Assembly (NCBI RefSeq): GCF_900113115.1
Contig: NZ_FOOF01000014.1
Location: forward strand, 124,001-188,000
Length of the DNA: 64,000 nucleotides
Source of the DNA: Duganella sp. CF458
Lineage (GTDB): Bacteria; Pseudomonadota; Gammaproteobacteria; Burkholderiales; Burkholderiaceae_D
Direction of reading: 5' to 3'
Shown: positions 33,731 through 42,171 of the stretch, in pieces
How positions within the stretch are numbered: position 1 is the first letter of the stretch
Layout of the letters: the number at the start of each line of letters is the position of its first letter
Translations under genes and position numbers: made by a program
The notes under the pieces: model-generated
What the model was told of the DNA's origin: nothing
The model's database searches: none
What the model saw: only the letters and a program-made list of their open reading frames with translations

Positions 33731-33756
33731 GCCTCGTCTTCGGACGGGGCTTTTTT
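33731..33756 (+). terminator. Terminator of tRNA-Lys
   Basis: GCCTCGTC-TTCG-GACGGGGC (33731-33750) followed by TTTTTT. Eight-pair stem with one G-T pair and a UUCG loop. Confidence 0.92.
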
Positions 33757-33884
33757 GTTTCCGCAGCCGACTGTAGCAGTCGTTCGACTGATACAGCATG
33801 ACTTCCGCCTGTCCCTCTTGTATCTTGATCGCCCCTGGCAGCGAACCTAGACTTGTGCCATTCCTTCGCTGCGGATTGCACTCC

Positions 33885-34469
33885 ATGACTGACCTCCTGC
33901 CATTGGCGAGCTATTGCCTCGTCATGTCGGCCACGCCCGGCCCCAACAACTTCATGCTTGCCATCACGGGCGCCAATTTCGGCGGGCGCGGCGCCCTGCC
34001 CGTCATCCTCGGCATCCAGGCCGGCCTGTTCGTGCAAACCATGCTGATGTGTGTAGGGTTGGGAAGCCTCTTTGTGGCCTACCCGTTGGCGCAACAAGTG
34101 CTGCGCGTCACAGGCTCGCTGTATCTGATCTACCTGGCTTGGAGGCTCAGTGGCGCGTCGGTGGATGGTGTACACGCATCCAAGGCTGTGACTTTTATCC
34201 AGGCTACCGTATTCCAGGCGCTTAATCCCAAGAGCTGGCTGAAGGCGATCACAGTGGCGTCGGTCTTCATGCCCGCAGAAGGCAACGCTTTCACCAATGC
34301 TCTGCAAGTGTCGCTCATTGGCGTCCTGGTAGGTGCTCCCTGCAATTTCATGTGGGCCCTGTTTGGCATGTCGATTCGCCGCCTGCTGAAAGACCCGCGC
34401 ATGCAGCGTGCATTCAACCTGGCCATGGGTGCAGCCCTGCTTGTGCTGGCACTGATGTTTTTACGCTAG
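33885..34469 (+). CDS. LysE/RhtB-family amino acid exporter
   Basis: 194-residue inner-membrane exporter with about six helices. Family hallmark CLVMSATPGPNNFMLAITGA at about residues 10-29, then VTGSLYLIYLAWRL and FQALNPKSWLKAITVAS. The start at 33885 gives the standard family N-terminus; the region upstream is terminator and promoter of the tRNA. Exported amino acid not inferable. The MocR regulator follows 10 bases later on the same strand and probably controls it. Confidence 0.88.
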   Translation: MTDLLPLASYCLVMSATPGPNNFMLAITGANFGGRGALPVILGIQAGLFVQTMLMCVGLGSLFVAYPLAQQVLRVTGSLYLIYLAWRLSGASVDGVHASKAVTFIQATVFQALNPKSWLKAITVASVFMPAEGNAFTNALQVSLIGVLVGAPCNFMWALFGMSIRRLLKDPRMQRAFNLAMGAALLVLALMFLR

Positions 34470-34478
34470 ACTCTCGCC

Positions 34479-35933
34479 ATGATCGCCATCGACCGCAGCT
34501 CCCCCATTGCACTGTCTCAGCAGATTGAGACGCAGTTACGGCACATGGTCGAGAGCCGTGCGCTTCCCGGCGGCAGCAAACTGAGGTCGATACGCCAGCT
34601 GGCAACCCAGCTGGCAGTGAGTACGAACACTGTCGTTGTAGCTTACGACCGGCTGGTAGCGGCGGGCATCATCGATTCGCACGGTACGGCGGGATTTTAT
34701 GTCTGCGCCAGGAACGGCGACGGGAAGTCGATTCCGGACGAAGCTGCACTGGAGGCGGGTGAGGAACAGGAACCCGTCTGGCTGGCGCAGCAGGCAAACG
34801 ATCAGCGCGCAGGGGTCCTGTTGGCCAGCAGCGGAGCATTGCCGCCAACCTGGCTGCAAGATGCGGTTCCGGCGGTGGCGGTGCAAAGGGCTTTGGCCCG
34901 CAGCGCCGCCGGCATGGCATCGCGCTGCCCGCCCCAGGGACTACCCGAACTACGCGAGCACATAGCACTGCTGCTACGCGGCATCGGCATCGGGGGCGAT
35001 GCCGGCAACATACTGACCGCCTTCGGCGGCACTCACGCGATCGACCTGATTTGCCGCAGTTTCCTGCAACCAGGCGACACGGTACTGGTCGAGGATCCCG
35101 GCTTCTTCCTGATGTTCGGCAGGCTACGGCAGGAGGGCATACGCCTGGTTCCCATCAAACGCCGCCCCGATGGCCTGGACCTGGACGAACTGGAGGCGGC
35201 CTGCCGCGAACATCGGCCGCGCATCCTGTTCGTACAGACCGCCTTGCATAACCCGACCGGCTGGAGCAGCAGCGCTGCCAATCTGCATAAGGTCTTGATG
35301 CTGGCGCAGCAAAACGGCGTACTGATTGCCGAGGACGATGTGCATGGATATTTCCAGCAATCGCCAAGCACACGGCTGGCAGCACTGTCCGGGCTCGATG
35401 GCGTGATTTACTACTCCAGCTTCTGCAAGGCCTTGAGCCCTGCACTGCGCATGGGCTACCTGGCCGCGGCTCCGGCCCTGCTGAAGGTACTGATGCGGAC
35501 CAAGATCCACTCCATTTTGACCACGCCCGCCTTGAACGAATATGTGCTGCTGGAAGTACTGCGGGCGGGCAATCTGCGCAAACACCTGGAGCGTTTGCAG
35601 CGCAAGATCATGGCTGCGCGTAATGCCAGTACGCGCCAGCTATGCGCAGCTGGCGTGCAATTCGAGCAGCCAGGCGATGCGGGCATTTTCCTTTGGGGAA
35701 CGATGCCCGAGGGCCTGGACGTGGACCTGCTGGTGCAGGATGCTTACCGCAACAAGATCCTGCTCATGCGCGGCGCCGCCTTCTCTCCCAACGACATACC
35801 TGACCGGCACATTCGTTTCAATGTGGCCTTCAGCCAGCATCCGCTTCTTGGCAATTACCTGCAAGAGCGGCTGGAAGCGGTAGCTGGCGCACGTTCGAGC
35901 CTCAGCCGGATGCACGCTTCAAAGCCGGCCTAG
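34479..35933 (+). CDS. MocR-type GntR regulator with aminotransferase domain
   Basis: 484 residues: GntR winged helix-turn-helix (about 1-75: SQQIETQLRHMVESRALPGG, SIRQLATQLAVSTNTVVVAY) joined to a fold-type I aminotransferase domain (about 110-470). The PLP-lysine region reads YYSSFCKALSPALRMGYLAA, with Lys conserved; VQTALHNPTGWSSS carries the Asn/Pro of the PLP site. MocR proteins sense PLP or amino compounds and usually control a neighbouring gene; here the LysE exporter just upstream in the same direction is the obvious candidate. Its end overlaps the convergent beta-propeller gene by 4 bases. Confidence 0.9.
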   Translation: MIAIDRSSPIALSQQIETQLRHMVESRALPGGSKLRSIRQLATQLAVSTNTVVVAYDRLVAAGIIDSHGTAGFYVCARNGDGKSIPDEAALEAGEEQEPVWLAQQANDQRAGVLLASSGALPPTWLQDAVPAVAVQRALARSAAGMASRCPPQGLPELREHIALLLRGIGIGGDAGNILTAFGGTHAIDLICRSFLQPGDTVLVEDPGFFLMFGRLRQEGIRLVPIKRRPDGLDLDELEAACREHRPRILFVQTALHNPTGWSSSAANLHKVLMLAQQNGVLIAEDDVHGYFQQSPSTRLAALSGLDGVIYYSSFCKALSPALRMGYLAAAPALLKVLMRTKIHSILTTPALNEYVLLEVLRAGNLRKHLERLQRKIMAARNASTRQLCAAGVQFEQPGDAGIFLWGTMPEGLDVDLLVQDAYRNKILLMRGAAFSPNDIPDRHIRFNVAFSQHPLLGNYLQERLEAVAGARSSLSRMHASKPA

Positions 35934-37186
35934 CGGAAGAACAGGATCCGCCCGTCGGCGGTAGCTGCGATCAACTGCCCTTCATGCCAGACGGGCGTCG
36001 ACATGAAGGCCCCCAGCTTCTTCACATGTTCGAGCGAAGCCAACATGGATTGCGGGCCCTCGAACAGGCGCTGGCCGTTGAATTTACCGGTGCTAGCGTC
36101 CAGCAGCCCGAAATCATCGGCCAGGCTTTCCGGCGTGCGCCACGACCATTGCAGCTTGCCTGTGGTGGCATCCAGTGCGAACAGCTCGCCGCGCATGCTG
36201 GCTCCGTACACGATGCGGCCCGCCAACAGCGGCGTGGCGTAGGTCCAGACTTTGGTGTCATGCTCGAACAAGGGCTGGCCAGAGCGTTTGTCGAGGCCCA
36301 CCAGCAAGTTGGTATCGGACGTGCCGAAATAGACGTGCTGCGCGTCGGCCACCGCGCCTGAAATCACCCAGGAGCCTTTGCCGTTATAGCGCCATTTCAT
36401 TTTTCCACTGGCCAGATCGAGTGCGTAGAAATAAGAGTCGCGCGAGCCGATATACACCGTATCGCCATCAACCAGCGGCTGGGCCTGGACGCCGAGCAAG
36501 GTGCTGGTCTTTTGTTCGGTTTCGGTCTGGTAGCGCCAACGCTGCTTGCCGCTGTCGGCGTCCAAGACATACACCGCGCCGTCCCAGCTGCCAAACACAA
36601 TGCACTTGCCGGCCAGCGCAGGAGCGGCGTGGATCATGCCGCCGCTTTTGAAGGCCCAATGCACGGCGCCGGTCTTGGCGTCCAGCGCGTACAGCCTTTC
36701 GTCGGAGCTGCCGAAATACACGCGGCCATCCGCAACGACCGGTGACGACAGCCAGAAATCCCATGGGTCGCGAGTGGGCGTGGCCTTCTTCTCGCTACCA
36801 TACAGGCCATAAGCCGCAAAGTGCGCTTCACCCTGGGTCGAGAATTCCCAGCGGAGAACACCGGTCTGCGCGTCCACTGCGTGCAGGCGGCCGTCGCGCG
36901 CCAGCACATATACGGCGCCATCGGCCACGGCTGGCGTGGATCCGATGCCCGCACCGGCATGGTATAGCCAGGCAAGCTTGCGGCTGGCCAGATCGTAGGC
37001 GTAAAGGTTGCCATCCTCCGCACCGATATACAGCTTGCCCTGCGCAATAACGGGGGTCGATACGGTCTGTGCCCGCAGTTCGATAGCGTGCTCCAGTTTC
37101 AGGGGCGCCGCTGCGCCGGCAAGCGGCGCGGCAAACATCAGCGCTAGCGCCAGCGCCAGCGCAAACATGGTATTGAAAATTCGCAT
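35930..37186 (-). CDS. Exported PQQ-type beta-propeller repeat protein
   Basis: 418-residue exported protein with a signal peptide (MRIFNTMFALALALALMFAA, cleavage near AGA-AA). The rest is a chain of about seven to eight PQQ-like repeats of roughly 40 residues, each of the form GKLYIGAEDGNLYAYDLASR-K-W (later copies: DGAVYVLARDGRLHAVDAQT, GRVYFGSSDERLYALDAKTG). This gives a beta propeller of the BamB/quinoprotein class, but no dehydrogenase catalytic residues are seen, so it is more likely a scaffold or binding protein in the periplasm. A short direct repeat in the signal-peptide codons (alternating Ala-Leu) is visible. Confidence 0.85.
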   Translation of the reverse strand: MRIFNTMFALALALALMFAAPLAGAAAPLKLEHAIELRAQTVSTPVIAQGKLYIGAEDGNLYAYDLASRKLAWLYHAGAGIGSTPAVADGAVYVLARDGRLHAVDAQTGVLRWEFSTQGEAHFAAYGLYGSEKKATPTRDPWDFWLSSPVVADGRVYFGSSDERLYALDAKTGAVHWAFKSGGMIHAAPALAGKCIVFGSWDGAVYVLDADSGKQRWRYQTETEQKTSTLLGVQAQPLVDGDTVYIGSRDSYFYALDLASGKMKWRYNGKGSWVISGAVADAQHVYFGTSDTNLLVGLDKRSGQPLFEHDTKVWTYATPLLAGRIVYGASMRGELFALDATTGKLQWSWRTPESLADDFGLLDASTGKFNGQRLFEGPQSMLASLEHVKKLGAFMSTPVWHEGQLIAATADGRILFFR

Positions 37187-37289
37187 AAGGCCTCCTTGGT
37201 GAACGCAGTGATTCTAGCGGCATGGGCAGCGTCAAACCTTCAGGCTTCCTAAAGGTCATGCAGCACGTGTACTGCTACACTCTTTAGCC

Positions 37290-37943
37290 ATGAAAATCCT
37301 GCTCGTAGAAGATGACCTGGAACTGGGCCGCGCGCTGCAAGCGGTGCTGCTCGACGATGGCTTTGACGCTGTCTGGGTGCGCATGGCTGCCGACGCGCGC
37401 CGACTTTTGGTGCCAGGCGGCTTTGCTGCCGCCGTGCTGGACCTCGGCCTGCCGGACGGCGACGGCATGTCGCTGTTGCAGGAACTGCGCGGCAGCGGCG
37501 ACCAGCTGCCGGTGGTATTGATTACGGCGCGCGATGCGCTGGAAGACCGGCTTTCCGGCTTCGCAACGGGCGCCGACGACTATCTCGTCAAGCCATTCGA
37601 TGTGGCGGAGCTGCTGGCGCGCCTGCGCGCGGTGCTGCGCCGCACGCACGGCGCTTCCGCAGGAACCAGGCTTTGGACTTCCGGCGCGCTCGCGCTTGAC
37701 GAACGACGCAAGGCTACCACCTGCGATGGCGAACCAGTTGCGTTGTCGCCCACCGAATATTCCCTTTTGCTGGCGTTGATGCAAGCACCTGACCGCGTCG
37801 TCACGCGTACCGAGCTGGAGGATCGCGCTCTGGCCGGCAACGACAGCCAGTCGCTGGACGTCCACATGTCCAACCTGCGCAAGAAGATCGGCGAACAGCG
37901 CGTGCGCACTGTGCGCGGTGTCGGCTACATGATTGCCCCATGA
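37290..37943 (+). CDS. OmpR/QseB-family response regulator
   Basis: 217 residues. Receiver domain 1-115 with acidic pocket EDD at 7-9, phosphoacceptor Asp51 (VLDLGLPDGDG), Thr in LITARD and Lys101 in DDYLVKPFD. C-terminal winged helix (about 125-217: LSPTEYSLLLALMQAPDRVV, SQSLDVHMSNLRKKI). Closest in architecture to QseB/TctD/PmrA-type regulators. Overlaps the kinase gene as ATGA, forming a two-gene operon divergent from the beta-propeller gene, which is a possible target. Confidence 0.93.
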   Translation: MKILLVEDDLELGRALQAVLLDDGFDAVWVRMAADARRLLVPGGFAAAVLDLGLPDGDGMSLLQELRGSGDQLPVVLITARDALEDRLSGFATGADDYLVKPFDVAELLARLRAVLRRTHGASAGTRLWTSGALALDERRKATTCDGEPVALSPTEYSLLLALMQAPDRVVTRTELEDRALAGNDSQSLDVHMSNLRKKIGEQRVRTVRGVGYMIAP

Positions 37944-39301
37944 GGACGCAGCGCTCCCTGTTCCGTCGCCTGCTGGGCGGTTTCCTGCTGGTGATGCTGG
38001 CGATCTGGCTGGGCGTGGTCGGCCTGGCGGTGTATGAAGCCAAAGTGCTGCATGCACGGCATACAACTGCGGAAAACCGTGGCTGGGCGCGCCAGATCCT
38101 GCTCAACCTGCGTTCGGTCGCGCATGATCCGGCCGAGGTGGCACGCGTGGCAACCCAGATCGAAAAGCTGCGCTACGACATGCTGCGCGAAGTCGATTAC
38201 TGGCCCAGGCCGGTGGTGCTACAGGTATGGCTGCATGGTCAGCGCATGTATCACTCCGAAGGCGGCCTGCCCGGCAGCCTCGCCCTCCCCGGTCCGGACA
38301 GTCCCCGGCTCGGCGTCGAGTGGTCGGCAGACACGGAGCGCGATGCGGCTGCCGGTCTTGTCGTGCGGCGCGACGCCATGCACGATACCAGTTGGCTGCT
38401 GACCGGTTCCGGCGCAGCCTACTACCTCGCGCCCTTGCTCTACAGCCTGCCCTTCCTGCTGCTGCCGGCATGGCTGATCGTGCGGCGCGGCCTGCAGCCG
38501 CTGCAAGCAATGGTAACGGCAATCGAACAGCGTTCCGGCAGCGACTTGCAGCCACTGCCGCCTTCCGGCTACCGCGAACTGGCACCCCTGGCAACCTCCG
38601 TGAACCGGCTGATGCAGCGCCTGACCGAGCGCGTCGAGCGCGACAAGGAATTCCTGACCGACGCCGCGCACGAGCTCAAGACGCCGTTGTCCGTGATCCA
38701 GGCCAATGCCCACCTGCTACTGAACCATCGCGACAACCTCGCGCGCATGCAGGATGCCGACCACGGACTGCGGCAAGGCGTGGCGCGTGCCACGCATACC
38801 GTGCATCAGCTGCTGGCGCTGGAACGGGCACGCCATGACGCCGAAGCCGGCGCCGCGCAAGCGGTTGACCTGGTGCCGCTGTTGCGCGAGCGGCTGGCGC
38901 ACGCCGCGCCATTGGCCATGCAACGCAATGTCGAACTGGAACTGGACTCGCCCGGCGCATGCCGGCTTTCACTGCATCGCGAGAGCATTGCCGCATTGCT
39001 CGATAACCTCGTCGGCAATGCCATCAAATACTCGCCGGACGGCGGCCGCGTGCGCGTCTCGCTTTCGGCGGAGCCGGCGCCGGTGCTGGCGATCCGCGAC
39101 GAAGGGCCCGGGATCGCCCCCGAACTGCGCGCTAAAGTGTTTGAGCGCTTCTATCGCATTCCCGGCCAGACCCAGGCCGGCAGCGGACTTGGCCTGGCCA
39201 TCGCACAACACGCCGCCCTGCGCAACGGCGCCAGCGTCGCACTGCTTGACGGCGAGGGAGGGCGCGGGCTGCAGGTGCAAGTGCGCTTCGCACAAATCTA
39301 A
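37940..39301 (+). CDS. QseC/TctE-type sensor histidine kinase
   Basis: 453 residues. Two membrane segments (about 11-32 and 163-181) flank a periplasmic sensor region of about 130 residues; a HAMP-like linker follows (VRRGLQPLQAMVTAI). Phosphoacceptor His244 in DAAHELKTPLSVIQ; N box DNLVGNAIKYSPDG; G1 DEGPGIAPE; G2 GSGLGLAIA. The translational coupling to the response regulator makes them a pair. Signal unknown. Four bases overlap the convergent helicase gene. Confidence 0.93.
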   Translation: MRTQRSLFRRLLGGFLLVMLAIWLGVVGLAVYEAKVLHARHTTAENRGWARQILLNLRSVAHDPAEVARVATQIEKLRYDMLREVDYWPRPVVLQVWLHGQRMYHSEGGLPGSLALPGPDSPRLGVEWSADTERDAAAGLVVRRDAMHDTSWLLTGSGAAYYLAPLLYSLPFLLLPAWLIVRRGLQPLQAMVTAIEQRSGSDLQPLPPSGYRELAPLATSVNRLMQRLTERVERDKEFLTDAAHELKTPLSVIQANAHLLLNHRDNLARMQDADHGLRQGVARATHTVHQLLALERARHDAEAGAAQAVDLVPLLRERLAHAAPLAMQRNVELELDSPGACRLSLHRESIAALLDNLVGNAIKYSPDGGRVRVSLSAEPAPVLAIRDEGPGIAPELRAKVFERFYRIPGQTQAGSGLGLAIAQHAALRNGASVALLDGEGGRGLQVQVRFAQI

Positions 39302-41229
39302 CGGAAGCGCTTCGGCTGGCGACGGCGGTTAACGGCGTTCTGGTCCTGCAGGATGCCGTCCACCCGTTCCGAGGCGGCGCGCGATAGCTCCAGCGCTTGC
39401 GCCACGTCGGGGAAGAACGCCGGCAAGCGGTAGCCCAGCCAGGCATAGGCCGAATACAGGCGGCAGGCGTCCTCCGCCTCCTGCAGGTTCATCCACTGCA
39501 GCGGATTCTGCTCCGGGTGCAGGTGCGTCACGCGCTGGCGCGACAGCGACACGCACCAGTGCTCCCAGGCTTTCTGCAGCGTCACCACGTTGGAAGAAAT
39601 CGGCACCAGCGACAAGGTGAACTTGTCGGCCACCGCCAGCGGCAGGGTGTCGAGCCATTCCGCGCGTTCGAACTGCTCTTCCGTGATGCGCGGGAAGAAG
39701 AAGCCATCCGGCACGTCGATATTGTGGACGAAGCGCTTCAGCAGCCGCGCCAGCGAACCTTCGCCGGTGACGGATGCGATGCGGTGCAGGTGCTCCAGCG
39801 TCGGCGCCACGGCAAAGCCGGTGGCTTTCAGCGGGGGCAGCTTTTCCTTCAGCAGCGAACGCATGACACCGTGCGTCTCGTCGTCATAACCGGCCACATG
39901 GCCTTCCTCGTGCACGCCGTAACGCCCTGCCCTGCCGGCGATCTGGCGCGCCAGGGCAGCCGGGATTTCCTCTTCCTCGTAACCGTTGTACTTGACGGTG
40001 GTGGTCATCACCACGCGCTGGATCGGCAGGTTCAGGCCCATGGCAATGGCGTCCGTGCCCACCACCACGTCGGCGTGGCCGTCGCGAAAACGTTGGGCCT
40101 GCGCGCGTCGCACTTCCGGCGACAGGTTGCCGTACACGGTGGCGACCGACAGGCCGGCCTCGGTCACCATGTCGCGCCACATCAGTACCTCACGACGTGA
40201 AAAGGCGATCACGGCGTCGCCCTTGCGCAGCCCTTTGAGCTTGCGCACGGCGGAAGGCTCCATCGACAGCGGCGCCTTGCGCTTCAGGATATGGACCTCG
40301 ATCGGGCATTCCAGGCGCTCGGCCAGGGCTTCCACAGCGCGCCGTGCCTCGGCCGCACCCACCAGGTAGACGGTGCGCGCGGGCGCGCCGCAGACGGCCG
40401 CCGTCCAGGCTGCGCCGCGGTCGCGGTCGGACAGCATCTGGATCTCGTCGATCACCGCCACTTCGACCGGGGTGCGCGTGTCGAGCATTTCCACCGTGCT
40501 GGCGACGTGGGTCGCGCCTTCTTCGATACGGCGCTCTTCGCCGGTCACCAGGCTGACCTTCAAGTCGGGATCGGAAGCTTGCAGGCGTTCGTAGTTTTCC
40601 AGCGCCAGCAGGCGCAGCGGCGCAAGATAAACGCCGCTGCGTGCTTTTGCCAGGGCTTCCATGGCCTTGTGGGTCTTGCCGGAGTTGGTCGGTCCAAGCA
40701 CGGCGATGAATTTGCGCGGCAGGCGGCGCGCCACCTCGAAGGTATCCGGATATTCGGCCAGGTTGATGCTTTGCCGCGTGCGTTCGGCATGGCGCTCTTC
40801 GCGATGACGTTCCACCGCATGCTCCAGGCGCTGGCGGATACGATCGAACACGATGCCGGCCGGCTCGGATGTCTGCATGTCTTCCAGCGCATGCAAAAAA
40901 TCCATCGGCCGCATGCCGTAATCATCGCACTCTTCGCGCAGTTCGGCGGCGAAGGCGACGACGTCGGCGTGCAGCGCGGCCTGGGCCGCTTCGTTGCCGC
41001 GTTCGAGCAACAAGGATGCGCGCCCTTCGCGCTCCAGCTTGCGCCATTTGGATGGCTTGGCAAGCACGCCTTGCTGCGGCACCAGGTCGTAGGGTATGTG
41101 CAGGCCGTCCAGCTCCACAGAACCCGTGAAGCGCAGGAATACGCGGCCTTCCTGCTTTGCCAGTTCGATGCCGCGGGCTGCAAGGCCCAGCTCAGTCACC
41201 AACTGTTCGTCGTCGTCAAAATCTGTCAT
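39298..41229 (-). CDS. Suv3-type DExH RNA helicase (bacterial)
   Basis: 643-residue superfamily 2 helicase resembling SUV3/SUPV3L1, the RNA helicase of the mitochondrial degradosome. Residues 1-165 are a helical N-terminal region. Motif I is GPTNSGKT at 179-186 and motif II is DEIQ at 261-264, in the characteristic context DEIQMLSDRDRGAAWTAA; IVGTDAIAMGLNLPI-like VVVGTDAIAMGLNLP is motif V and QIAGRAGRYG motif VI. The C-terminus (about 480-630) is helical as in Suv3. The alpha-proteobacterial origin of mitochondrial Suv3 makes bacterial copies expected. Monocistronic; RNA turnover role inferred. Confidence 0.88.
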   Translation of the reverse strand: MTDFDDDEQLVTELGLAARGIELAKQEGRVFLRFTGSVELDGLHIPYDLVPQQGVLAKPSKWRKLEREGRASLLLERGNEAAQAALHADVVAFAAELREECDDYGMRPMDFLHALEDMQTSEPAGIVFDRIRQRLEHAVERHREERHAERTRQSINLAEYPDTFEVARRLPRKFIAVLGPTNSGKTHKAMEALAKARSGVYLAPLRLLALENYERLQASDPDLKVSLVTGEERRIEEGATHVASTVEMLDTRTPVEVAVIDEIQMLSDRDRGAAWTAAVCGAPARTVYLVGAAEARRAVEALAERLECPIEVHILKRKAPLSMEPSAVRKLKGLRKGDAVIAFSRREVLMWRDMVTEAGLSVATVYGNLSPEVRRAQAQRFRDGHADVVVGTDAIAMGLNLPIQRVVMTTTVKYNGYEEEEIPAALARQIAGRAGRYGVHEEGHVAGYDDETHGVMRSLLKEKLPPLKATGFAVAPTLEHLHRIASVTGEGSLARLLKRFVHNIDVPDGFFFPRITEEQFERAEWLDTLPLAVADKFTLSLVPISSNVVTLQKAWEHWCVSLSRQRVTHLHPEQNPLQWMNLQEAEDACRLYSAYAWLGYRLPAFFPDVAQALELSRAASERVDGILQDQNAVNRRRQPKRFR

Positions 41230-41262
41230 GGCCAGACGATTATAGCGAATGGCGCAGCGCGG

Positions 41263-42102
41263 CTAGTTCCAGATGCGGTAGACCCAGTAGGTTTCGTCTT
41301 CCAGGCCGCGGCGCAGGATCTCCGACGGGCTAAGCCCGCTGATCTCGCGCGCTTCGCGGCTCATGTGCGACTGGTCGGAATAGCCGCCCAGTTGCGCCAT
41401 GTCGCCCAGCGAAACCTTGCCTTTCAATGCGGCGTCGCGCGCTGCAATGAAAGTCTGCTCGGCGCGATAGGAACGGCGCAGGCGGCGCAGCGGCTGGCCC
41501 GCCCATGCGCGGATGCGGCGTTCGGCCATGCGTACGCTGCGGCCGATACCTGCGGCGGCCGCCTGTCCTTCCAGGCGGCGCACCCAGTCGCCCACTGCGC
41601 CGTCGACGCTGCTGTCGGCGCGCACGGAACGCCAGCGCGGCTCAAGAAACTCCTCAAGCAAGGCAACGCGCGCTTCGTCGTCGGCTGCGGCGAGCATCTG
41701 CGCCGCCAGTTGCTGCCAATCGCTGTCGAGCAATGCGTCCAGCGGCTGGAATTGGTCGACAATAGTGCTCATATCAATGCCCGTCAGGCGGTGCAGCGCT
41801 TCGGGGAAGAACAGCACCGTCATGAAATGCGTGGGCCCGGGATTGGCGGAAACCGTCGGGCCTGTCCACGCGCCGGACAGGAGAACGCCACCTTCAGGAC
41901 AGGCCAGGTCCGGCATGGGCGGCTCGACCATCACGGACGCGCCCACCAGTTGCAGGAACAGGACGGGAAACCCGGTCGCCGGATAGCGGTTCAGGCGCTG
42001 CGCAGCGGGCAGTTCGCAGCCGACCGTGTTGCGCACGACGATCGCTCGCAGGCAGGAGGCCAGCGAACGGCGCGGCGCGATGAATTTACTGATTGGCAAC
42101 AT
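41263..42102 (-). CDS. AraC-family regulator divergent from the P450 gene
   Basis: 279-residue AraC/XylS regulator: N-terminal DUF6597-like sensing region (about 1-130, LRAIVVRNTVGCELPAAQRL) and C-terminal two-helix-turn-helix domain (about 175-270: KVSLGDMAQLGGYSDQSHMS, REISGLSPSEIL). Start chosen at 42102 because TTGAAC-16-TACAAT on the minus strand would start transcription near 42103; the ATG at 42111 overlaps that -10 box. Divergent from the cytochrome P450 gene with about 70 bases between starts, so it most likely controls it. Confidence 0.85.
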   Translation of the reverse strand: MLPISKFIAPRRSLASCLRAIVVRNTVGCELPAAQRLNRYPATGFPVLFLQLVGASVMVEPPMPDLACPEGGVLLSGAWTGPTVSANPGPTHFMTVLFFPEALHRLTGIDMSTIVDQFQPLDALLDSDWQQLAAQMLAAADDEARVALLEEFLEPRWRSVRADSSVDGAVGDWVRRLEGQAAAAGIGRSVRMAERRIRAWAGQPLRRLRRSYRAEQTFIAARDAALKGKVSLGDMAQLGGYSDQSHMSREAREISGLSPSEILRRGLEDETYWVYRIWN

Positions 42103-42171
42103 GCTCAGCATTGTAGCGCGATGTCGCAAATGTTCAAGACCGCGCCGCACACCCGGCGCATACTGGCCACC

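Noticed and set aside
35930..37186. PQQ-dependent alcohol dehydrogenase
   Set aside because: The protein has the repeat pattern of PQQ propellers but lacks the catalytic Asp/Glu context, cytochrome motif and length of quinoprotein dehydrogenases, so only a beta-propeller call is supported.
40291..42171. Long open frame running on the plus strand in front of the P450 gene
   Set aside because: It is antisense to the Suv3-type helicase and the AraC gene, which have full family motifs. The P450 has a natural start at 42172, so the extra 600 codons are a frame artefact of GC-rich DNA.
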